Origin: an uncultured Anaerolineae bacterium
GTDB lineage: Bacteria > Chloroflexota > Anaerolineae > Anaerolineales > Villigracilaceae
DNA length: 64,000 bases
Assembly (NCBI GenBank): GCA_903822545.1
Contig: CAIJPN010000029.1
Span: 1-64,000, forward strand
Direction: 5' to 3'
The notes under the pieces are model-generated. The model did not search any database. It worked only from the letters and a program-made list of their open reading frames with translations, and was not told the DNA's origin. This document shows, in pieces, positions 1 to 8,776 of this stretch. Position 1 is the stretch's first letter, and each line of letters begins with the position of its first letter. The translations under genes and the position numbers were made by a program.

Positions 1-1140
1 GATGTTGTTATCGAAAAAGCCGAAGGTGTGTGGGTCATAGATGTAGAAGGCAACAAATATCTCGATTGTCTCTCTGCTTATTCCGCCGTTAATCAGGGGC
101 ATGTTCATCCGCGCATTCTGGATGCCATGCTTTCGCAGGCCAAAAAGGTTACCCTGACCTCGCGCGCTTTTCGCAACGACCAGCTTCCGCTGTTTTACAA
201 AGAACTTTCTGAATTCAGCGGTTATGAAATGTCCCTGCCCATGAACAGCGGCGCAGAAGCGGTTGAATCAGCGCTGAAACTGGCCCGTAAATGGGCTTAT
301 CGCGTCAAGGGTGTGCCGCGCCACCAGGCCGAGATCGTTACCGTGGCCGGGAATTTCCACGGGCGCACCACCACCATCATTTCCTTTAGCACCGAGCCGC
401 TTTATAAGGATGATTTTGGGCCATTCACCCCCGGCTTTGTCACCGTTCCGTATGGGGATGTCGGCGCGATTGAGAAAGCCATCAACCCGAACACTGCCGC
501 AGTGATGCTGGAACCGATCCAGGGCGAGGCGGGTGTGGTCATTCCCCCGGCAGGCTATCTCAAAAAGGTGGCTGAAATCTGCAAGCAGAACAACGTCCTG
601 CTGATTGCGGATGAAATCCAGACCGGGCTGTGCCGCACTGGTAAAGTTTTTGCGCACCAGTATGAAGACATCCGCCCGGATATGGTGGTGGTGGGCAAGG
701 CGCTTTCGGGCGGTTTCTACCCTGTTTCAGCCGTTTTGGCTGATAAACCCCTGTTGGGCTTGTTCGTCCCGGGTGAGCATGGCTCCACCTTTGGCGGCAA
801 CCCGCTGGCCGCGGCGATTGGCCGCGCCGCGATTGCTGTGCTGCGTGAAGAAAATTTGGCCGAGCGTTCTGCGGTGTTGGGCAATTACTTCATCGAGCAG
901 TTGAGTGAAATCCCCAGCAAGCACATCAAGGAAGTGCGTGGGCGTGGCCTGTTGATTGGCGTGGAACTCAAACCGCAGGCTGGGGGCGCGCGCCGCTTCT
1001 GTGTGGAATTGCAAAAGCGTGGTATCCTTGCCAAGGAAACACACGACCACGTCATCCGCTTTGCACCACCGCTAGTGATCGACCAGGAAACGATCGACTG
1101 GGCTTTGCCGAAAATCCGCGAAGTCCTGAACATGGAATAA
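1..1140 (+). CDS. rocD: Ornithine aminotransferase (5'-truncated by window edge)
   Basis: Class III PLP-dependent aminotransferase that moves the delta-amino group of ornithine to 2-oxoglutarate, giving glutamate semialdehyde. The reading frame is open from base 1, so the true start lies outside the window; the GTG at 28 is internal. Seen: the early LDCLSAYSAVNQGH segment typical of ornithine aminotransferases, the NSGAEAVE cofactor-binding segment, the ADEIQTGLCRTG segment and the PLP lysine in GKALSGG. About 379 codons are present, so only a short N-terminal piece is missing. The downstream alanine dehydrogenase and CoA-transferase on the same strand suggest amino-acid catabolism. Acetylornithine aminotransferase is the main alternative, but SAYSAVNQGH favours RocD. 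Confidence 0.93.
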   Translation, partial: DVVIEKAEGVWVIDVEGNKYLDCLSAYSAVNQGHVHPRILDAMLSQAKKVTLTSRAFRNDQLPLFYKELSEFSGYEMSLPMNSGAEAVESALKLARKWAYRVKGVPRHQAEIVTVAGNFHGRTTTIISFSTEPLYKDDFGPFTPGFVTVPYGDVGAIEKAINPNTAAVMLEPIQGEAGVVIPPAGYLKKVAEICKQNNVLLIADEIQTGLCRTGKVFAHQYEDIRPDMVVVGKALSGGFYPVSAVLADKPLLGLFVPGEHGSTFGGNPLAAAIGRAAIAVLREENLAERSAVLGNYFIEQLSEIPSKHIKEVRGRGLLIGVELKPQAGGARRFCVELQKRGILAKETHDHVIRFAPPLVIDQETIDWALPKIREVLNME

Positions 1141-1196
1141 CCCATTCTAGTGAGGGCGACTCGGTCGAGTCGCTCTCTTATTGTTAAGGAGGCACT

Positions 1197-2300
1197 ATGT
1201 ATATTGGCGTTCCAAAAGAAAGACGCCCGTTTGAATACCGTGTGGGCCTTTCGCCTGCCGGTGTTGATTATTTGTCTCGTCAGGGCCATGCTGTATTTGT
1301 AGAACACGATGCAGGTGTGGGCGCTGGCTTCAGCGACCAGGATTACGAACACGCCGGAGCGCGGATCGCATATTCTGCGGATGAAATCTTTGGGCGTGGG
1401 GATTTGATCTTGAAAATCGCCCGCCCATTGCAGTCAGAGTTGGAATGGATCCAGCCTGGGGCTGCAATCGCCGGTTTCTTGCACCTGGCTTCAACCCGCG
1501 AAGACCGCATCAGGACCCTGCTGGAAAACAAGATCACTGCCATTGCCTGGGAACAGGTGCGCAGTGCGGATGGTTCCCTGCCCATCCTGCGCCCGCTCAG
1601 CCAGATCGGTGGCATGATGACCGCCCAAATTGCTGCGCGCCTGCTCCAGAACAACTGGGGTGGCAAAGGCATCCTGCTGGGTGGCATTGTCGGCGTTCCG
1701 CCTGCCGAAGTTGTCATCCTTGGGGCTGGCACAGCCGGAACACATGCCACCAAGGCCTTCCTGGGTCTTGGCGCGCACGTCACGCTGCTGGATCGCAACA
1801 TGGAAGCGCTGCAACGCGCTTTCGACCGCTTCCCCAACATTGTCACCATGTACGCTTCACGCCGCAACGTCCAGCGCGCCTGCGCCTATGCAGATGTTGT
1901 TGTGGGCGCCATCCTGGTGCCGGGCGAACGTACCCCCGTCATCGTCCCGCGCGACTACCTGAAAGGCATGAAGCCCCGTTCCGTCATCATCGACCTGTCG
2001 ATTGACGAAGGCGGCTGCTTTGAAACCTCGCGCCCGACCATGCACGACCGCCCCACATATGTGGATGAAGGCATTTTGCATTACTGCGTGCCGAACATTC
2101 CGGGTGTGGTGGGCCGCAGCGCCACCCACGCTTTTATGAACGTTGCCATCCCTTACATCGAAGAACTCGCCAATAAGGGTACCGAAAAGGCCATCGCCGA
2201 CAATCCTGCTATCCAGGCTGCCATCAATACACATAATGGACAGATCTATAACCTGTCGCGCATGGCCCAGAACGAAGGAGGCAATGATGGAGTGGAGTAA
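1197..2300 (+). CDS. ald: Alanine dehydrogenase
   Basis: NAD-dependent interconversion of alanine with pyruvate plus ammonia. The protein is 367 residues, the usual size for the family. It opens with IGVPKER, a hallmark of the AlaDH/PNT N-terminal domain, and has a Rossmann segment VVILGAGTAGTHA near residues 168-180 and a late HYCVPNIPGVV motif. A ribosome site (aaggagg) sits 6 bases before the ATG. Its 3' end overlaps the next gene by 17 bp, so the two are probably translationally coupled. With rocD upstream and pyruvate kinase downstream it points to pyruvate and ammonia as a hub of amino-acid fermentation or nitrogen storage. Confidence 0.95.
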   Translation: MYIGVPKERRPFEYRVGLSPAGVDYLSRQGHAVFVEHDAGVGAGFSDQDYEHAGARIAYSADEIFGRGDLILKIARPLQSELEWIQPGAAIAGFLHLASTREDRIRTLLENKITAIAWEQVRSADGSLPILRPLSQIGGMMTAQIAARLLQNNWGGKGILLGGIVGVPPAEVVILGAGTAGTHATKAFLGLGAHVTLLDRNMEALQRAFDRFPNIVTMYASRRNVQRACAYADVVVGAILVPGERTPVIVPRDYLKGMKPRSVIIDLSIDEGGCFETSRPTMHDRPTYVDEGILHYCVPNIPGVVGRSATHAFMNVAIPYIEELANKGTEKAIADNPAIQAAINTHNGQIYNLSRMAQNEGGNDGVE

Positions 2301-3597
2301 TCGTTACAAAGACCGTATTGTGAGCGCCGATGATGCGGTCAAAGTTATCCAATCTGGCTATCGGGTTTTCCTTACCGGCAATGTCTCAGTTCCGAAAACG
2401 GTACTGGCTGCGCTGGTTCGTCGCGCGCCCGAGTTGACCAATGTGGAAATTTGCCAGGCCCTGACCATCGGCCCGGCGGATTATGTTTCGCCTGCCATGG
2501 AAGGCCACCTGCGCGTTAACACGCTCTTCATTAGCGCCAACGTGCGCAAGGCCGTGCAAGAAGGCCGCGCCGATTTTACCCCGGTGCTGCTGTCTGAGTT
2601 CCCACTGCTGTTCAAAAACAAAATCCTGCCGGTGGATGTTGCCATGATCCACGTTTCCCTGCCCGATGAGCATGGTTTCTGCTCGCTGGGCGTGGAAGTT
2701 GGCCTGACCAAATCTCCCGCCGAAAGCGCCAAAGTAATCATCGCCGAAGTCAACGAGCAGATGCCCCGCACGCTGGGTGATTCATTCATCCACGTCAGCC
2801 GGCTGAACCACATCGTCCCGGTCAACTACCCCATCCCCGAGATGGCTATGGCCGAAGAAGGTGATTCCGCGGTGGTGGAAAAAATCGCCGGGCACATCGC
2901 CGAACTCATCCCCGATGGCGCAACCATGCAAATGGGCATTGGCGCCATCCCCGATGCGGTGCTGAAATTCCTTTTCCACAAAAAAGACCTGGGCATCCAC
3001 ACCGAGCTGTTCTCTGAAGGCGTTATCGACCTGGTGGAAGCGGGTGTGCTAACCAGTGCCCGCAAAACCCTCCATGCCGGGAAAATCGTGGCCGGGTTCA
3101 TCCTTGGCACCAAACGCCTGTACGATTGGGTGGATGACAACCCGTTGATCGAACTGCACCGCACCGAATACGTCAACGACCCGTTTGTGATCGCCCAAAA
3201 CGATCGGATGGTGGCTATCAACTCCGCCATCGAAGTTGATCTGACCGGGCAGGTGTGCGCCGATTCCATCGGCCCCAAGCTCTACTCTGGCGTCGGTGGC
3301 CAGCTGGACTTTATCTATGGCGCATCCCGCTCAAAGGGCGGCGTACCGATCATCGCCATGCCGAGCACATCCACCCTGCGCGATGGAACGCTCATCAGCA
3401 AAATCACAGTGATGCTCAAACAGGGCGCAGGTGTGGTCACCAGCCGCAACCATGTGCGTTACATCGTCACCGAGCATGGCGTGGCCGAACTGTACGGCAA
3501 AACCATCCGCCAGCGCGCGCAGTCGCTCATCAACATCGCTGCGCCCGAATTCCGTGAGGAATTGACGAAACAGGCGCGCGAATTGCATTATCTGTAA
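2284..3597 (+). CDS. Acetyl-CoA hydrolase/transferase family CoA-transferase (4-hydroxybutyrate CoA-transferase-like)
   Basis: Transfers CoA between acetyl-CoA (or another acyl-CoA) and a short carboxylate. The product is 437 residues from the ATG at 2284, which follows gaaggaggca; an earlier in-frame start at 2143 lies deep in ald and has no ribosome site. Family marks include GIGAIPDAVL near residue 220, the HTELFSEG segment carrying the expected catalytic Glu, and the C-terminal VTEHGVAELYGKT. Length and motifs fit the Cat2/AbfT group (4-hydroxybutyrate, butyrate or propionate CoA-transferases); substrate cannot be fixed by eye. It overlaps ald by 17 bp and ends before a strong terminator, so rocD-ald-CoA-transferase may be one unit. 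Confidence 0.88.
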   Translation: MMEWSNRYKDRIVSADDAVKVIQSGYRVFLTGNVSVPKTVLAALVRRAPELTNVEICQALTIGPADYVSPAMEGHLRVNTLFISANVRKAVQEGRADFTPVLLSEFPLLFKNKILPVDVAMIHVSLPDEHGFCSLGVEVGLTKSPAESAKVIIAEVNEQMPRTLGDSFIHVSRLNHIVPVNYPIPEMAMAEEGDSAVVEKIAGHIAELIPDGATMQMGIGAIPDAVLKFLFHKKDLGIHTELFSEGVIDLVEAGVLTSARKTLHAGKIVAGFILGTKRLYDWVDDNPLIELHRTEYVNDPFVIAQNDRMVAINSAIEVDLTGQVCADSIGPKLYSGVGGQLDFIYGASRSKGGVPIIAMPSTSTLRDGTLISKITVMLKQGAGVVTSRNHVRYIVTEHGVAELYGKTIRQRAQSLINIAAPEFREELTKQARELHYL

Positions 3598-3629
3598 TAT
3601 CACGCCTTTTCTGTCTGGAAGCAGGCAAC

Positions 3630-3667
3630 AAAAAGAGCCGGGTTTCGGTAAGAACCCGGCTCTTTTT
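3630..3667 (+). terminator. Intrinsic terminator after the CoA-transferase gene
   Basis: Perfect 15-bp inverted repeat (arms 3630-3644 and 3653-3667) with an 8-base loop. The arms begin in A-rich and end in T-rich sequence, so it could work in both directions. It separates the rocD-ald-CoA-transferase group from pyruvate kinase. Confidence 0.9.
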
Positions 3668-3743
3668 ACAGGGTTATTGCAGTAAAATTTTAGGATAGGT
3701 TTCACATTTAGAGTGAGACATAATCTTGCAAAAGGGATTTTTT

Positions 3744-5183
3744 ATGGAACGAAACGCAAAAATCGTCGCCACGCTTGGCCCCAGCAGTGATACCGAAGAA
3801 ACAATCGAAAAACTCATCTACTCCGGGATGAATGTTGCCCGTCTGAACTTTTCACACGGCACACACGAAGAACATGCAGCCCGCATCAACAATATCCGGC
3901 GCATCTCAGAGCGGGTTGGCCAGCCAGTTGGGCTTTTGCAAGACCTGCAAGGGCCGAAAATCCGCGTTGGCGTGCTCAACCCGGCCCTCGAACTGGTTTC
4001 TGGCGAGATGGTGCGTATGTATGCCGAAGGCACGCAGCCCGGCCTGACTGCCGAAAAGTGGATTCCGGTGGTTTTCCCCGAGTTATTCGCCTGTGTTTCG
4101 GTCGGCGACAAAATATTGCTGGATGACGGCCACCTGGCGCTGAAAATCGTCGAAACGGGAGAAAACGTTTTACGGGCGGCGGTTTTGGTTGGGGGGCGAT
4201 TAAGCTCCAATAAGGGCATCAACCTGCCGGGTGTGCGGCTCCCCATCCCCGGATTTACGGAAAAAGACCGCGCCGACCTGGCTTTTGGGCTGAATCAGAA
4301 CATCGATTTTGTCGCCATCTCGTTTGTGCGCTCGGCGGAGGATGTCAAATCTGTCCGCGCGGCGGTGGAAGAACTGGACGAACAGGGTTCCCAGCCGCTG
4401 ATCATTGCCAAGCTGGAACGCCCCGAAGCCCTGGACAATCTCGAAGAGATTTTAGCTGCCGCTGATGGTGTGATGGTGGCGCGTGGCGACCTGGGCGTGG
4501 AAATGTCGCCCGAAATTGTGCCGATTGCCCAAAAACGCATCATCCAGGCTGCCAACCGGCACGGTAAGCTGGTCATCACCGCCACGCAGATGCTCGATTC
4601 GATGATTTCTAACCCACTGCCAACCCGCGCCGAATCTTCAGATGTTGCCAACGCGATTTTTGATGGCACCGATGCCGTGATGCTCTCTGGCGAAACCGCC
4701 AGCGGCATGTACCCGGTTGATGCGGTGCAGATGATGGATCGGATTGTGCGCCAGGCTGAAACTAACGCCGCTGAATGGGGCCATTACAACACCCCGGATA
4801 TGTCCACCCACGACGATGCTGCATCCATGACCCGCGCAGCGCGTGAACTGGCCCACGACCTGAATGTGACCGCTGTGGCAGTCTTTACTCACACCGGCCG
4901 CACCGCGCGCCTGATGTCGAAAGCCCGCCCGCGCGTGCCGATTTTTGCCTTTACCCCGGCGCTGCGCAGCTACTCACAGATGACGCTGTTGTGGGGTGTG
5001 CGCCCCAGCCTGGTGACGATGGCAACCTCCCTGCGCGAGATGGTTAACCAGGCCGACACAAAACTGCTGGCCACGGGTTGGATCCAGCCCGGCCAGCAGG
5101 TTGTGGTCATCAGCGGGTTCCCGGTCAATGCCGTCAGGCCGCCGAATATGGCTTTATTGCATAATGTAGGAGAGAAGCTCTAG
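3744..5183 (+). CDS. pyk: Pyruvate kinase
   Basis: Last ATP-forming step of glycolysis, phosphoenolpyruvate to pyruvate. The ATG at 3744 is preceded by aaaaggga and gives 479 residues starting MERNAKIVATLGPSS, the standard N-terminus; an in-frame TTG at 3726 would only add six residues. Seen: NFSHGTHEEH, LLQDLQGPKIRVG, the VARGDLGVEM active-site segment, the ATQMLDSMI segment and the C-terminal alpha/beta domain (AVAVFTHTGRTARLMSKARP). It is monocistronic between terminators, and its product pyruvate links to alanine dehydrogenase just upstream. Confidence 0.96.
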   Translation: MERNAKIVATLGPSSDTEETIEKLIYSGMNVARLNFSHGTHEEHAARINNIRRISERVGQPVGLLQDLQGPKIRVGVLNPALELVSGEMVRMYAEGTQPGLTAEKWIPVVFPELFACVSVGDKILLDDGHLALKIVETGENVLRAAVLVGGRLSSNKGINLPGVRLPIPGFTEKDRADLAFGLNQNIDFVAISFVRSAEDVKSVRAAVEELDEQGSQPLIIAKLERPEALDNLEEILAAADGVMVARGDLGVEMSPEIVPIAQKRIIQAANRHGKLVITATQMLDSMISNPLPTRAESSDVANAIFDGTDAVMLSGETASGMYPVDAVQMMDRIVRQAETNAAEWGHYNTPDMSTHDDAASMTRAARELAHDLNVTAVAVFTHTGRTARLMSKARPRVPIFAFTPALRSYSQMTLLWGVRPSLVTMATSLREMVNQADTKLLATGWIQPGQQVVVISGFPVNAVRPPNMALLHNVGEKL

Positions 5184-5268
5184 GAGATAAAAAGCGCAAA
5201 ATCGGCTTTATTTTTTTGCGGATTTGTAATGGTCACAAAAAGAATGGGCTCAAAATTCCAAGCGTTTC

Positions 5269-5335
5269 ACCACAGAGACACCGAGAACACGGAGAAAAGC
5301 ATTTAAAAACTCCGTGAACTCCGTGTCTCTGTGGT
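5269..5335 (+). repeat. Imperfect inverted repeat ending in a T-run (likely terminator, repeat family type)
   Basis: Arms 5269-5294 and 5310-5335 match at about 22 of 26 positions and carry the recognisable accacagagacac core, a sequence often dispersed as intergenic repeats in environmental bacterial genomes. Seven or more T follow the right arm, so on the + strand it could end pyruvate kinase transcription. The rest of 5184-5521 shows a weak hairpin (5195-5220) and a GC-rich hairpin (about 5474-5503) but no gene. Confidence 0.7.
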
Positions 5336-5521
5336 TTTTTTGGTTTTCTAAGTTGATTTTTGCGCAAAAAGTTTCGGTATGTTTTCCATTCTTTATTTGA
5401 CCAATACAATTTTTTGCGGAACTGCCAAAAAATCCTGGCGTTCTCCCCGGCCCGGTTTGCCAGGATGGGCTGCGCGCCCTGCCGCGCACGCTGCGGGCAG
5501 GGCGGGAAATGGCTGTTTTTT

Positions 5522-6400
5522 TTATTTTTCGTTCGAGATGATAATTCCCAGCCCGATCAGCAGCCCCCCGAGCATGAATAGTGCGGTGATTTGTTCCCCC
5601 AGGAAGAACCATCCCAGCAGTGTGCCGACCACGGGTTGGGCAAAAAATGTCAGCGAGGCCGCCGCTGCCGGGAGTTTGGCAAAAGCATAATTCCACAGGA
5701 ACATGGCGATCGCGGTGGAAATTATCCCCAGGAACAGCACCCCACCGATGACGCCGGGGGTGATTGTCCCAATCCCGCTGGTTTGGATTTCCCAAACGCT
5801 GAAGGCCAGGCTGGTAGGCAGCCCGCCGATGAGCATGATCGTGCTGGCTTGCAGTAAGTCGATGCCTTGTGATACTTTGCGGACGAGCACCGAATAGAGC
5901 GCCCAGGTTAGCGCAGCGGCCAGCAGGCTCAGGTTGCCCCAGAACAGGTCCGAAGACAGGTTGGCGGTGCGCGGGTCGATGACAGCCAGCACGCCCAGGC
6001 TGGCGACAACGATGGCGGCCAGGCGGCGCAGGGTGATCGGTTCATTCAGCAGCATGGCGGCAAAGGGCAGCACCAGCGCGGGCGTGGCGGATGTGACCAG
6101 TGAGCCGTTTGCTGCGGTGGAGAGTTTTGTCCCAACGAATTGGAAGCCGAGCGAGATGCCGTATCCCACCACGCCAACGCCAAATGTGCGCCAGAAATCG
6201 CGTTTGGAGAGTGTAAATCCGCCCCGCAGCAGGATGACTGCTGACAGGCTGGCCGCGCCCAGCACCAGTCGCAGCGCCAGCAGGCTGAATGGCGGGATGA
6301 CATCTAGCACTACTTTGCTGACTACATACATGCCGCCCCAGATGGATGCAGCTACAAGACCGGCAATCAGGCCGGGAAGGGATGTGTTTTTGGTGTGCAT
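5522..6400 (-). CDS. EamA/DMT-family transporter
   Basis: Ten-helix drug/metabolite transporter-type permease of 292 residues, in two EamA repeats of about 140. Seen: an N-terminal AASIWGGMYVVSK motif typical of EamA repeat 1, many hydrophobic segments, and a second repeat starting near WGNLSLLAAALTWALYSVLVRK. The ATG at 6400 is chosen because aggaaataaaa precedes it at good distance; an upstream ATG at 6427 lacks this. Substrate unknown; members export amino acids or other metabolites. It is divergent from the SRPBCC gene. Confidence 0.88.
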   Translation of the reverse strand: MHTKNTSLPGLIAGLVAASIWGGMYVVSKVVLDVIPPFSLLALRLVLGAASLSAVILLRGGFTLSKRDFWRTFGVGVVGYGISLGFQFVGTKLSTAANGSLVTSATPALVLPFAAMLLNEPITLRRLAAIVVASLGVLAVIDPRTANLSSDLFWGNLSLLAAALTWALYSVLVRKVSQGIDLLQASTIMLIGGLPTSLAFSVWEIQTSGIGTITPGVIGGVLFLGIISTAIAMFLWNYAFAKLPAAAASLTFFAQPVVGTLLGWFFLGEQITALFMLGGLLIGLGIIISNEK

Positions 6401-6502
6401 TTTTATTTCCTGGGTAAAGGGTGTCACTCACCTCGCAGCAATGCTGTGTGGTGATTTTGCCTGCAATGATTAACATCCGGGTTTGCGAAATCGAGGCTAA
6501 AA

Positions 6503-6943
6503 ATGGAAATTCAAACGATTACAGAAATTGTGGCTCCGGCAGGGGTGATATGGGATATTCTGGTTGATTTTGAGCATTATCCTGAGTGGAATCCTTTTAC
6601 ATATCACGTCGAGGGCGTGCCGCAGTTGGGTACACAAGTCCGGCTAAATGTGCGCTTTTCGGATGGCAGCGAGGTGGTTACCCGGCATCTCATTTGCGCC
6701 CTGTCACCAGGTCGCGAGTTGAGCTGGCGCAAGACAAATGTTCCCTTGCTGCTATGGACAGAACGGCGCCAGGTGCTTGAGCAGCTTGATGAAAAGCGGC
6801 TCAGGCTGGTCAACCGTGAGTTTGCCTGGGGGCCGCTTGCGCCGCTGGTATTTATCTTCTATGGGAAACGCATCGAGGCTGGTCTGCGAGCCTGCGCCGA
6901 AGCTGCGAAGCAGCGCGCTGAAGCTCGCGTTGACCAACGCTAG
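6503..6943 (+). CDS. SRPBCC-family (START-like) small protein
   Basis: A 146-residue START/Bet v1-fold protein, the group often named polyketide cyclase/dehydrase or activator of Hsp90-like. Seen: the N-terminal strand ending in APAGVIWDILVDFEHYPEWNP, where the W-D-x-L-x-D-F-x-x-Y-P-x-W pattern is diagnostic, and the long C-terminal helix FIFYGKRIEAGLRACAEAAK that closes the hydrophobic pocket. The bound ligand is unknown. A gagg site precedes the ATG. Its 3' end overlaps the convergent SDR gene by 4 bp. Confidence 0.8.
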   Translation: MEIQTITEIVAPAGVIWDILVDFEHYPEWNPFTYHVEGVPQLGTQVRLNVRFSDGSEVVTRHLICALSPGRELSWRKTNVPLLLWTERRQVLEQLDEKRLRLVNREFAWGPLAPLVFIFYGKRIEAGLRACAEAAKQRAEARVDQR

Positions 6944-7935
6944 AGCAATGTTTTAATCCAGGCCAGGGTTTCCTGAAAGGCCTGCTCTGGGGAGATAACC
7001 GGTTGGTAGCCCAGGTCACGCCGGGCTTTTTCACCGCTGAAGTAGAAATCCTGGCAGGTGGACAAGACCACATAGCGGGTCAAGAGTGGCGGCCGGGGGC
7101 CGATCCCCAGTTTGCCCAGGTTTTCTGTCACAAGCGCCAATCCATAAGCTATGGAAGTGGGAATGCGCGTGCGCGGGATGGGCATCCCCAGGGCGGTTAA
7201 GTAGGGTGTGAAAAAATCATAGAAATTGCTGGGGGTGTGATCTGTGGTGAAGTAGGCCTGTCCGCTGACGGGTGAACCAGGCCGCAATGCCAGCGCAGCG
7301 CGCAGGTGCAATTCCACCAGGTTGCCGACATAAATGTGATTAAATCGGGCGCGGCCATCGCCCATATACACCATATTGCCCGTTTTGCTGGCCTTGATTA
7401 CCGATGGGAATCGGTGACGGTCACCAGGGCCATAAATTCCCGCTGCGCGCAGGGAGCAGGTTTGCACTCCTGCAATAGTATTGGCACGCAAGATATCCTG
7501 TTCGGCCAGGGCTTTGGTGTCACCGTAATCATCCAGGTGCTGGCTGGGATATGGCAGGCTTTCATCACCATTGGTGATGGGCGTGCCATCGAAAACCACA
7601 TCAATCGAACTGGTGTAAACCAGGCGCGCTACGCCCTGCTGCTGGCAGGCCGCAATCAGGTTGCGATTCCCCTGCACGTTGATATCATACAGGCGTTGGC
7701 GGTTGCGCGGTCCCCAGTCGATCAGTGCGGCAGTATGGAAAACGGTATCAACCCCTTCGCAGGCTTTTCGCACCTGTTCGGGGTTGCGCAAATCGCCGAT
7801 GATATTATCATTTTCAAATTCATGATTTTTGGTCAGTGAAAAATTGCGTACGGAGGCGTACCCTGCCTTTTTCAACCTGTGCATGAGTGCCGAGCCGAGA
7901 AATCCGCTGCCGCCAGTGACGAGAATGTTTTGCAT
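6940..7935 (-). CDS. NAD-dependent epimerase/dehydratase (extended SDR, 3-beta-HSD-like)
   Basis: Extended short-chain dehydrogenase of 331 residues. The N-terminal Rossmann motif reads TGGSGFLGSAL (canonical TGxxGxxG) and the catalytic YxxxK is YGDTK near residue 138, preceded by YTSSIDVVF that supplies the Ser. The central FHTAALIDWGP and IYGPGDRHRFP segments fit the 3-beta-hydroxysteroid dehydrogenase/isomerase-type and sugar-nucleotide epimerase groups; the exact substrate is not readable. It is monocistronic and minus-strand, next to a HAD phosphatase with which it shares strand but a 59-bp gap. Confidence 0.85.
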   Translation of the reverse strand: MQNILVTGGSGFLGSALMHRLKKAGYASVRNFSLTKNHEFENDNIIGDLRNPEQVRKACEGVDTVFHTAALIDWGPRNRQRLYDINVQGNRNLIAACQQQGVARLVYTSSIDVVFDGTPITNGDESLPYPSQHLDDYGDTKALAEQDILRANTIAGVQTCSLRAAGIYGPGDRHRFPSVIKASKTGNMVYMGDGRARFNHIYVGNLVELHLRAALALRPGSPVSGQAYFTTDHTPSNFYDFFTPYLTALGMPIPRTRIPTSIAYGLALVTENLGKLGIGPRPPLLTRYVVLSTCQDFYFSGEKARRDLGYQPVISPEQAFQETLAWIKTLL

Positions 7936-7994
7936 GGGCTACGCTCCTGTTTTGCCAGCTGGTGTCTTATTTGAGTATAACGCTTTCTCGTCTA

Positions 7995-8672
7995 TCATTT
8001 CAAAATTTGGAGCAGTTCTTTCAGCGCATGAATCTGGTAGGTGACTGGCAGGTCGGTGGTTTTGGCGCGGGGGTTATACCAGCAGGTGTGGATGCCGTAA
8101 TCGATCCCGCCGCGCATATCCGAAGTCAGGCTGTCACCAATGATGAGCACCTGGTCGCGGGGTGGCTGGCCGATGGCGGTAAAAATGATCTCAAAATATT
8201 CGCGGGAGGGTTTGGCCGTTCCCATTTCTTCAGAAATAAAGATGTGCTCAAAGCAGTCGTTGATAGCCGAACGCCCCAGCCGGGGTCTTTGAACATCTGC
8301 CAGGCCGTTGGTACTCAGTGCCAGGTGATGACGGCTTTTCAGGCTGCGCACAACACTTTCAGCGTCTTCGAGCAGGTCTGCGCCCCGGGCCAGGTTTTGC
8401 AAATAAAGCGGGCTGACAGCTGCCGGGTCGGCATTTTGTCCGATTTCATCAAAAAACAACCGGAAGCGTTTGGTGCGCAGTTCCAGTGATGTCACTTCCC
8501 CGCGTTCAAACTCTCCCCAGACCTGTTTGTTGCAGCGGGAATAGATTTCAAAATAGGCGGGCGTATTGGGCAGGCCAAGCTGCTCCAGCGTCCATTGCAG
8601 CGCGTTGGCTTCGGCCCGCGGAAAATCGAACAGGGTATCGTCAGCATCAAAAAGCAGCCAAGTGTAGCTCAT
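7995..8672 (-). CDS. HAD-superfamily 5'-nucleotidase (YjjG-like)
   Basis: A 225-residue subfamily IA HAD hydrolase. Motif I is FDADDTLFD, where the doubled-Asp pattern is typical of YjjG-type nucleotidases; motif II is ALSTNGL; motif III/IV lies in GTAKPSREYFE and ILIGDSLTSDMRGG. The group dephosphorylates (often non-canonical) pyrimidine monophosphates and is thought to clean the nucleotide pool. Starting ATG at 8672, no strong neighbour context. Confidence 0.85.
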   Translation of the reverse strand: MSYTWLLFDADDTLFDFPRAEANALQWTLEQLGLPNTPAYFEIYSRCNKQVWGEFERGEVTSLELRTKRFRLFFDEIGQNADPAAVSPLYLQNLARGADLLEDAESVVRSLKSRHHLALSTNGLADVQRPRLGRSAINDCFEHIFISEEMGTAKPSREYFEIIFTAIGQPPRDQVLIIGDSLTSDMRGGIDYGIHTCWYNPRAKTTDLPVTYQIHALKELLQILK

Positions 8673-8776
8673 TTTGCTCCAGGTAGATTAGATAAAAAGC
8701 GTCCAGATTGTACCATCCTCACCGCCTGCCGCAAAATTGTGCTATCCTCAAGGAAACGTTTTCCCTGGAGGCTCCC

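Noticed and set aside
2143-2283. N-terminal extension of the CoA-transferase inside ald
   Set aside because: The extension lies in the ald coding region in another frame, has no ribosome site and is not like the family N-terminus.
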